Source of the DNA: Candidatus Altarchaeota archaeon
GTDB taxonomy: Archaea; Altiarchaeota; Altiarchaeia; IMC4; DAOVSA01
Direction of reading: 5' to 3'
Assembly: GCA_030633635.1 (NCBI GenBank)
Contig: DAOVSA010000001.1
Coordinates: 1-17,465 of the forward strand
DNA length: 17,465 bases
Below, one piece after another: positions 12,990-17,465 of this stretch (the stretch's first letter is position 1; each line of letters opens with the position of its first letter). Both the position numbers and the translations under genes were made by a program. Under the pieces are notes generated by a model. The model saw only the letters and a program-made list of their open reading frames with translations. It had not been told where the DNA came from and ran no database searches.

Positions 12990-14251
12990 AAATAAAAACC
13001 GCAGATGCGATGTATCAGGGAATTTTAATGCCCCGCCCGGAATTGGCAGATGATGAGCACGTGATTATAAAACTTGATAACGGTTATAATATCGGGATCA
13101 GGAAAAAGTTGATAGAAAATATCACAATAATAGAAGAAACCCCATCTCAGGAAAGAATAGAGCTAGAAAAAACAAAGATTGATCCTCAAAAACAGATCGT
13201 ATTAAAACCGAGTGTATCGATTCTTGCAACAGGTGGGACAATAGCAAGTAGAGTGGATTATATAACCGGTGGTGTTCGTGCCGCATTTACGGCCGATGAA
13301 TTAATCTCCGCTATTCCTGAATTAGATGAAATAGCAAATATCCACGGGAGACAGATCTTTAATAAATTTTCTGAGAACATAATACCCTCAGACTGGATTA
13401 AAATTGTAAAAGAGATCGCAAGCGAGATAAAAAATGGCGCCAATGGAGTTGTGATACTCCATGGTACTGATACAATGGGCTATACCTCAGCAGCACTTGC
13501 ATTCATGCTGAAAACTCCCGTCCCGGTTGTGTTGACCGGTGCCCAAAGAAGCAGTGATAGGGGAAGCAGTGATGCCACCCTAAATCTGATTAATTCCACA
13601 TGGGTTGCAGCACATGGAAACCTGGGCGACATATGCGTGGTGATGCATGGAGAAATGTCTGACTCCCATGCATTGATTCACCCAGCGACTCGTGTGAGAA
13701 AGCTACACTCAAGCAAGCGAGATGCATTCCAGACGGTAAATTCCAAACCCATTGGAAGGGTTTTGAACGGGAAGATAGAATATCTTAAGGAGGTTAAACC
13801 ACGTGGTGGATCTCTTGAGTTGGATACAAAACTGGAAGAAAAGGTCGCGCTTTTGAGGTATTATCCAGGGTTGAAATCGGAAGTAATCGATAATTTGATT
13901 AATTTGGGTTACAAGGGAATTGTGATAGAGGGTACGGGTCTTGGACACACTTCTGAGAGGGTATTTGATGCCATTAAACGGGCGATAGATGATCAGGTTT
14001 CTGTGGTGATGACCTCCCAGACGATATTTGGCAGGGTCAATATGCGCGTTTATTCCACTGGAAGACGATTACTGGAGATGGGCGTGATTCCGTGCGAAAA
14101 TATGCTGCCAGAAACCGCATATGTCAAGCTCATGTGGGTTTTAGGTCACACCCAGGATCAGGAGAAGGTTAAAGAGATGATGTTAAGAAACTACGCCGGG
14201 GAAATAGTGAAGAGGACACAAACAGGAAATGATGATATCTCCCTTCAATAG
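12956..14251 (+). CDS. gatD: Glu-tRNA(Gln) amidotransferase subunit D
   Basis: A 431-residue protein. GatD releases ammonia from asparagine or glutamine for the GatE subunit, which converts Glu-tRNA(Gln) to Gln-tRNA(Gln) in archaea. The N-terminal small barrel domain (about 1-60, IEIKTADAMYQGILMPRP, KLDNGYNIGI) distinguishes it from plain L-asparaginases. The asparaginase core follows, with ILATGGTIASRVDY at 89-102 and ILHGTDTMGYTSAALAF at 167-183 carrying the catalytic Thr and Thr-Asp pair, and TGAQRSSDRGSSDA at 194-207. The length is normal. gatE is not downstream. The start ATG 12956 lies inside the macrodomain gene. Confidence 0.95.
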   Translation: MGTKIKSGSRIEIKTADAMYQGILMPRPELADDEHVIIKLDNGYNIGIRKKLIENITIIEETPSQERIELEKTKIDPQKQIVLKPSVSILATGGTIASRVDYITGGVRAAFTADELISAIPELDEIANIHGRQIFNKFSENIIPSDWIKIVKEIASEIKNGANGVVILHGTDTMGYTSAALAFMLKTPVPVVLTGAQRSSDRGSSDATLNLINSTWVAAHGNLGDICVVMHGEMSDSHALIHPATRVRKLHSSKRDAFQTVNSKPIGRVLNGKIEYLKEVKPRGGSLELDTKLEEKVALLRYYPGLKSEVIDNLINLGYKGIVIEGTGLGHTSERVFDAIKRAIDDQVSVVMTSQTIFGRVNMRVYSTGRRLLEMGVIPCENMLPETAYVKLMWVLGHTQDQEKVKEMMLRNYAGEIVKRTQTGNDDISLQ

Positions 14252-14459
14252 AGATTTGAAATGGCCCTTAGTCAAGTGGGGGGGATTCTAAGAAAGATTT
14301 TCGCAATTGCTGCTAAATACGCAAACATTCAAATATTTTCCATTTCCAGAAATCATATATGCATTCCAAATCATCATTCCAAATCATATATGCATTCCAT
14401 ATATGCATCCCAAATCACACATGCATCCCTCTAACTAGAAATCACATATGCATTCCAAA
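14252..14459. other. Gene-free stretch between gatD and DUF131
   Basis: About 208 bases between convergent genes. The first 98 bases contain a run of seven Gs at 14278-14284 and AT-rich DNA; the rest is the repeat block described separately. Frames across the repeats encode only repetitive His/Ile/Pro strings, and I do not regard them as genes. Transcription from both sides must end here. Confidence 0.6.
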
Positions 14460-14479
14460 TCACACATGCATCCCTCTAA
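14350..14479. repeat. Degenerate 18-bp tandem repeat block (about seven units)
   Basis: The unit is approximately AAATCAYAYATGCATYCC. Copies start at 14350, 14368 (shortened by five bases), 14381, 14399 (partial), 14412, 14439 and 14457. The units at 14412-14434 and 14457-14479 are identical over 23 bases, 45 bases apart, showing a higher-order duplication. Most units contain the palindrome ATGCAT. The last unit covers the DUF131 stop codon and final codons (14460-14479), so the block probably grew outward from the 3' end of that gene. It is not a CRISPR array because there are no unique spacers. Confidence 0.75.
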
Positions 14480-14711
14480 GAACAAAATACGAAACCAGCA
14501 TCAAAATTATCGCAAGAATTAGAACTATTTCCAGTGAGGATTTGTCCGTCCCCCAGATAATGGGTATTGGGCCGATTAGAATCACTCCACCACCCCTGAC
14601 TTCTGTATCTTTAACCTCTGTATCTTTAATGTGGCTTGTCATAAACCCCATAACCAAAATCACAAAACCAATTATTATCACAAAGATTCCAATCGGGATG
14701 AGGTGATTCAT
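14460..14711 (-). CDS. DUF131 family membrane protein
   Basis: An 83-residue protein with two hydrophobic helices, at about 4-25 (LIPIGIFVIIIGFVILVMGFM) and 60-78 (LEIVLILAIILMLVSYFVL). They flank the conserved RGGGVILIGPIPIIWGTD at 39-56, the hallmark of the archaeal DUF131 (TIGR00304) family. Its function is not known. The C-terminus (LRGMHV) and stop are encoded within the last copy of the repeat block. It is divergent from the prefoldin gene, with 38 bases between the starts, and probably has a very short leader. Confidence 0.85.
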   Translation of the reverse strand: MNHLIPIGIFVIIIGFVILVMGFMTSHIKDTEVKDTEVRGGGVILIGPIPIIWGTDKSSLEIVLILAIILMLVSYFVLRGMHV

Positions 14712-14715
14712 ATTG

Positions 14716-14746
14716 ATTATATTATATTCAGATCAGATAATATAAT
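14716..14746. promoter_or_regulatory. Divergent DUF131/pfdA promoters forming an inverted repeat
   Basis: ATTATATTAT at 14716-14725 and its exact reverse complement at 14737-14746 are separated by 11 bases. The left arm is centred about 28 bases before the pfdA ATG, and the right arm about 30 bases before the DUF131 ATG. Each arm is thus correctly placed as the TATA box of the gene beyond the other arm, giving two interleaved near-leaderless promoters. Confidence 0.55.
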
Positions 14747-14749
14747 AAA

Positions 14750-15181
14750 ATGGAACAAAACAAACAACAGGAACTGCAAAATATACTGGTACAACTGGAA
14801 ATGTACAAAAAGGGGATAGATGACATCACCAGAGAAACAAGATTGCTTGATCTTACGATAAGTGAGACACAGTCGGCAATTTCAGCTTTAAGTGTCTTGA
14901 AAGAAACAAAAGTGGGTAGCGAGGTATTACTGCCAATTGGTCAGAGCGTATTTATGAGGGCCAAATTAAAGGAAAATAAAACCGTGATAATGGGTGTTGG
15001 TGCAGATGTACTCGTTGAAAAAGAAGCCATTAATGCCGTAGAAGATCTCAAAGTCAAGATCGAGGAATTGAATAAAAGAAGGACTGAGTTACAGAAAAAC
15101 GTAGCAGATATAGAAACCAGGGCAATACAGTTAAATCAAATGGCTGAGAACCTGGCAATGGAGATACAGGGTGGACAATAA
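14750..15181 (+). CDS. pfdA: Prefoldin subunit alpha (GimC alpha)
   Basis: A 143-residue protein made of two long coiled-coil helices (about 2-50 and 100-140) linked by a beta hairpin region with VLLPIGQSVFMRAKL at about 58-73 and VIMGVGADVLVEK at about 78-90, the family signature. Two alpha and four beta subunits form the jellyfish-shaped chaperone that passes unfolded protein to the thermosome. It precedes ftsY, a common archaeal pairing; the eL20 (LX) gene often found upstream is absent. A small hairpin lies just after its stop. Confidence 0.93.
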   Translation: MEQNKQQELQNILVQLEMYKKGIDDITRETRLLDLTISETQSAISALSVLKETKVGSEVLLPIGQSVFMRAKLKENKTVIMGVGADVLVEKEAINAVEDLKVKIEELNKRRTELQKNVADIETRAIQLNQMAENLAMEIQGGQ

Positions 15182-15182
15182 A

Positions 15183-15201
15183 AAGATTGCTTTACAATCT
15201 T
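15183..15201 (+). other. Hairpin between pfdA and ftsY
   Basis: AAGATTG and CAATCTT form a perfect seven-pair stem with a five-base loop, starting two bases after the pfdA stop. No T tract follows, so termination is doubtful; it may be an mRNA processing or stability element. Confidence 0.4.
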
Positions 15202-15233
15202 AACCTGCATACTTCCTTTCTGTATACGATAAA

Positions 15234-16187
15234 ATGTTCAAATCACTAAGAGAGAGACTTACCGGGTTTGTAAGCGATGTTGGGGATACAACAGAGAAAA
15301 AATCCATTGAATTAAGTAAAGCAACCAGGATAAAAGGGATCTTAAAACAAAAGATCAAACTTTCCGAGAAAGATCTGGATGGGATTCTCTGGGACCTACA
15401 AATGGGTTTGATCCAGAGCAATGTCGCCATGGACACCTCTGGTAAGATAACTGAACAACTAAAGGAGAGACTAATAGATAGGGAGTTAAATAAGGGCCAG
15501 ATTGATGAGATTATTAAGAATTCAATGCGTGATATCCTGTCAGATATCCTGAAAACAGAGGATATAGATTTACTTGAGCATATTAGAGATTCAGAAAAAC
15601 CGGTTAAATTGGCCTTTTTTGGAGTTAATGGTGTCGGGAAAACCCTGACGATAGCTAAAATCGGGGAATATTTACTAAAAAATGATTTTTCTATAGTCCT
15701 GGCCGCTGGAGATACTTTTAGGGCAGGTGCAATAGAGCAATTGGAAAAATATGGAGAAACCCTTGGAGTGAGGGTTATAAAACATCAAAAAGGAGCAGAT
15801 TCTGCCGCTGTGATCTATGATGCCATTGAACATGCTAAAGCAAAGGATATAGATGTTGTTTTGGGAGATACTTCCGGGAGAATGCACAGCAATGTTAATT
15901 TAATGGATGAAATGCGAAAGATTTGCAGGGTTAATAAACTGGATTTTAAAATCTTTGTTGGAGATTCATTGACAGGAAATGACGCTGTGGAACAGGCAAG
16001 AGAGTTTAATGATGCAATCGGTATTGATGCAGTGATTTTAACGAAAATAGATGCTGATACAAATGGCGGGTCTGCATTATCCATTACAAATGAGATAAAG
16101 AAACCGATTTTATTCGCGGGTACTGGCCAAAAACTCGATGATTTGATCAAATTTGATAAGGAATGGTTCGTTAAAAAGATTATTTGA
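15234..16187 (+). CDS. ftsY: Signal recognition particle receptor FtsY
   Basis: A 317-residue SRP GTPase that docks ribosome-nascent chain-SRP complexes at the membrane. It has a short helical N domain (about 1-110) without the acidic A domain, then the G domain: G1 GVNGVGKTLT at 130-139, DTFRAGA at 160-166, G3 DTSGR at 212-216, G4 TKID at 270-273, and GTGQ at 296-299. Two common positions differ: the P-loop reads GKTLT rather than GKTTT, and G3 is DTSGR rather than DTAGR. GDSLTGNDAVEQA supports FtsY rather than Ffh, as does the lack of an M domain. The 3' end overlaps the convergent THEP1 gene by eight bases. Confidence 0.94.
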   Translation: MFKSLRERLTGFVSDVGDTTEKKSIELSKATRIKGILKQKIKLSEKDLDGILWDLQMGLIQSNVAMDTSGKITEQLKERLIDRELNKGQIDEIIKNSMRDILSDILKTEDIDLLEHIRDSEKPVKLAFFGVNGVGKTLTIAKIGEYLLKNDFSIVLAAGDTFRAGAIEQLEKYGETLGVRVIKHQKGADSAAVIYDAIEHAKAKDIDVVLGDTSGRMHSNVNLMDEMRKICRVNKLDFKIFVGDSLTGNDAVEQAREFNDAIGIDAVILTKIDADTNGGSALSITNEIKKPILFAGTGQKLDDLIKFDKEWFVKKII

Positions 16188-16710
16188 ATCTGAACCGCGA
16201 AGATGCGATTTTTTCGGTAAGGATATCCACTAATGAATTTCTATTATCTAACGTGACCTCGATAATCTCTGTATCATCTCTTTTTCGGATTTTATCGATA
16301 AATAGATCTCTTTTCCTTGAAATCGTTCCAAAAACCATTCCAGTATCCAGGGCGTTGGTAACTACAGCCTTGAATTTATTGGAATAGAGTTCCATACTCC
16401 CGATTTCATCTATGATAATGAGATCATAATTTAATGCCTCTAAAATACTTTTTACTCCAATTTCGTCCATATTCAGGAGGTTAATACCATATTTTCCAAC
16501 CTTAAACTTGCTCTTGAGATGGATATGGGCCAGGACACCCTCATTTCCATTAACAGTTAATATTTTGAATCCAAACCTCACGTTATTCTCTCTTATTTCT
16601 TGTGTATAGAATCCCCCGATTCTCATTACACCGCCTATGCTACCCAGAACCCTTTTAATTAGCGTGGTCTTTCCAATCCCCGGTCTTCCAGTGAGTAATA
16701 TATTGGGCAT
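16180..16710 (-). CDS. THEP1-type nucleoside-triphosphatase
   Basis: A 176-residue P-loop protein. Walker A is GRPGIGKTT at 8-16, and Walker B is LIIIDEIGSMEL at 97-108, with the DEIG.MEL extension characteristic of the THEP1/NTPase_1 family. GGFYTQEIRENNVRFGF at 32-48 is also typical. Characterised members hydrolyse ATP, GTP and other NTPs slowly; the cellular role is not settled. It is divergent from the P-type ATPase gene. The predicted TATA (16750-16761 region) implies a leader of about 20 bases. Confidence 0.9.
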   Translation of the reverse strand: MPNILLTGRPGIGKTTLIKRVLGSIGGVMRIGGFYTQEIRENNVRFGFKILTVNGNEGVLAHIHLKSKFKVGKYGINLLNMDEIGVKSILEALNYDLIIIDEIGSMELYSNKFKAVVTNALDTGMVFGTISRKRDLFIDKIRKRDDTEIIEVTLDNRNSLVDILTEKIASSRFRFK

Positions 16711-16749
16711 TCTACTTTGACTTGAAGCACCATGTGAGTATCATGTGAA

Positions 16750-16761
16750 ATATTTAAATAT
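16750..16761. promoter_or_regulatory. Palindromic TATA region shared by THEP1 and P-type ATPase
   Basis: ATATTTAAATAT is a perfect 12-base palindrome between two divergent genes. It could act as the TATA box in either direction, with transcription starting near 16730 (minus) and 16782 (plus). The plus-strand leader would be about 37 bases and carries a ribosome-binding site. Confidence 0.45.
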
Positions 16762-16807
16762 AAACATAATAATCTAAGTAAACTGTCAAATGACATTTAA
16801 GGGTTTT

Positions 16808-16813
16808 GAGGAG
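16808..16813 (+). promoter_or_regulatory. Ribosome-binding site of the P-type ATPase gene
   Basis: GAGGAG lies five bases before ATG 16819. It is one of the strongest such sites in the window and fixes the start of the open-ended ATPase frame. Confidence 0.7.
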
Positions 16814-16818
16814 ATTTT

Positions 16819-17465
16819 ATGGGCAATCAAGGAAGCATCAGTGACAATAATAAAAATCAGGGGTTGGGGCTGTCGAGTAAAGAAGCTCTAAAGAGGCTTG
16901 ATACTTTCGGTTACAATGAGCTAATAGAAGAGAAGAAGGTAACGGCATTAGATATATTCCTGAAACAATTTAAGAGTTATTTGGTATACATTCTGATCTT
17001 CGCGGCAATCCTGTCTTTTTCTGTCGGTGAAACAAAAAATGGCGGGGTAATTTCATTCATCATTGTGTTCATAGCAATCCTGGGGTTTGTACAGGAGTAT
17101 AAAGCTGAAAGAGCATTGAATGCTTTGAAGTGTATGCTCATACCAAGGGTTTGTGTAGTCCGTGATGGAAAAGAAAAGGAGATACCTTCAAGAGAACTTG
17201 TTCCCGGGGATATGATAACGCTGAGACTGGGAGACAAGATATCTGCAGATGCAGTGCTCGTTGTAGATAAGAACCTGAGTGTGGATGAATCAATATTGAC
17301 TGGAGAATCCCTGCCAGTAGATAAAACATCCATCCCTGCAGTAGACATTGACCATATGGATGAATATCTCCATAATACAGAAGACAAAAATAAGATATTT
17401 GCCGGAACCCATATCGTGAATGGAAAATGCGCTGCCATAGTAACCCATACGGGAATGAATACAGA
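16819..17465 (+). CDS. P-type cation-transporting ATPase, N-terminal part
   Basis: An open frame of 215 complete codons runs off the window end. It has a polar N-terminus, then an N-terminal cation-ATPase domain (LSSKEALKRLDTFGYNEL at about 18-35), a transmembrane hairpin at about 56-93 (YLVYILIFAAILSFSV, ISFIIVFIAILGFVQEY), and the actuator domain with VPGDMITLRLGDKISADAVLV and the dephosphorylation motif TGES near 159-162. This is the layout of type II (Ca2+-, Na+/K+- or H+-like) pumps. The phosphorylation site DKTGT and ion-binding helices lie beyond the window, so the ion cannot be named. The start is set by the GAGGAG site. Confidence 0.9.
   Translation, partial: MGNQGSISDNNKNQGLGLSSKEALKRLDTFGYNELIEEKKVTALDIFLKQFKSYLVYILIFAAILSFSVGETKNGGVISFIIVFIAILGFVQEYKAERALNALKCMLIPRVCVVRDGKEKEIPSRELVPGDMITLRLGDKISADAVLVVDKNLSVDESILTGESLPVDKTSIPAVDIDHMDEYLHNTEDKNKIFAGTHIVNGKCAAIVTHTGMNT

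Noticed and set aside
14350..14479. Possible CRISPR array
   Set aside because: Units are back to back and degenerate with no unique spacers of regular length, and no cas gene is near.
14359..14706. A 115-codon plus-strand frame rich in His, Ile, Pro and Cys across the repeat block
   Set aside because: Its first part is only the translated repeat, and the rest is antisense to the well-supported DUF131 gene.
16977..17438. A 153-codon minus-strand frame at the window end
   Set aside because: It is antisense to the P-type ATPase, whose membrane helices and TGES motif are clear.
1..17465. Defence island, prophage or transposon
   Set aside because: No transposase, integrase, terminal repeats, toxin-antitoxin pair or restriction gene could be supported; nearly all genes are core archaeal genes.

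Overview
The window is a low-GC stretch of an archaeal chromosome, most likely euryarchaeal and related to methanogens, ANME archaea or Archaeoglobi. The evidence is eS1 (S3Ae), uS15 of archaeal type, the KEOPS subunit Pcc1, archaeal Spt5 and SecE, prefoldin alpha, GatD, GTP cyclohydrolase III, DUF131 and THEP1. There is also a tRNA intron with an archaeal splicing motif, and many start codons lie 24-28 bases from a TATA box, as expected for leaderless mRNAs. I cannot name the genus.

Layout. Positions 1-509 (+) hold the 3' end of rpiA and a small VirB2/TrbC-like two-helix membrane protein. Positions 512-1487 (-) hold a GTP cyclohydrolase III-purS pair behind a TATA box with a palindromic operator-like site. 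Positions 1603-2859 (-) are an rps15-pcc1-rps3ae cluster. Positions 2922-6101 (+) are pyrK, then secE-spt5-acetolactate synthase. Positions 6191-6631 (+) hold a Trm112-like zinc protein, an intron-bearing tRNA-Ser(UGA) and tRNA-Ala(GGC). Positions 6680-8000 (+) hold an unknown two-TM protein and a DUF62 SAM-hydroxide adenosyltransferase homologue. A convergent CitG-like gene (-) follows, then a 300-base gap, an Lrp/AsnC regulator, hisE and an AmmeMemoRadiSam-type radical SAM enzyme (+).

Positions 11232-11981 (-) are a Sua5/YrdC enzyme and a 51-residue zinc ribbon. They are divergent from a DUF192 - macrodomain - gatD run (+). Positions 14252-14711 carry a degenerate short-repeat block that runs into the 3' end of a DUF131 membrane gene (-). 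Prefoldin alpha and ftsY (+) follow, then a convergent THEP1 NTPase (-). The window ends in the first ~215 codons of a P-type cation ATPase (+).

Functionally this is mostly housekeeping. Translation and tRNA modification are represented by uS15, eS1, two tRNAs, GatD, and Pcc1 and Sua5, which both belong to t6A synthesis. Transcription elongation and protein export are represented by Spt5, SecE and FtsY. Biosynthesis covers purine, pyrimidine, histidine, branched-chain amino acid and flavin/F420 steps. I found no CRISPR array, transposase, phage module or clear defence system. The points most worth a second look are the operator at the GTP cyclohydrolase III promoter, the tRNA-Ser intron, the SAM-hydrolase homologue lacking a catalytic histidine, the lone VirB2-like protein, the atypical thiamine-diphosphate motif in the acetolactate synthase and the repeat block after DUF131.
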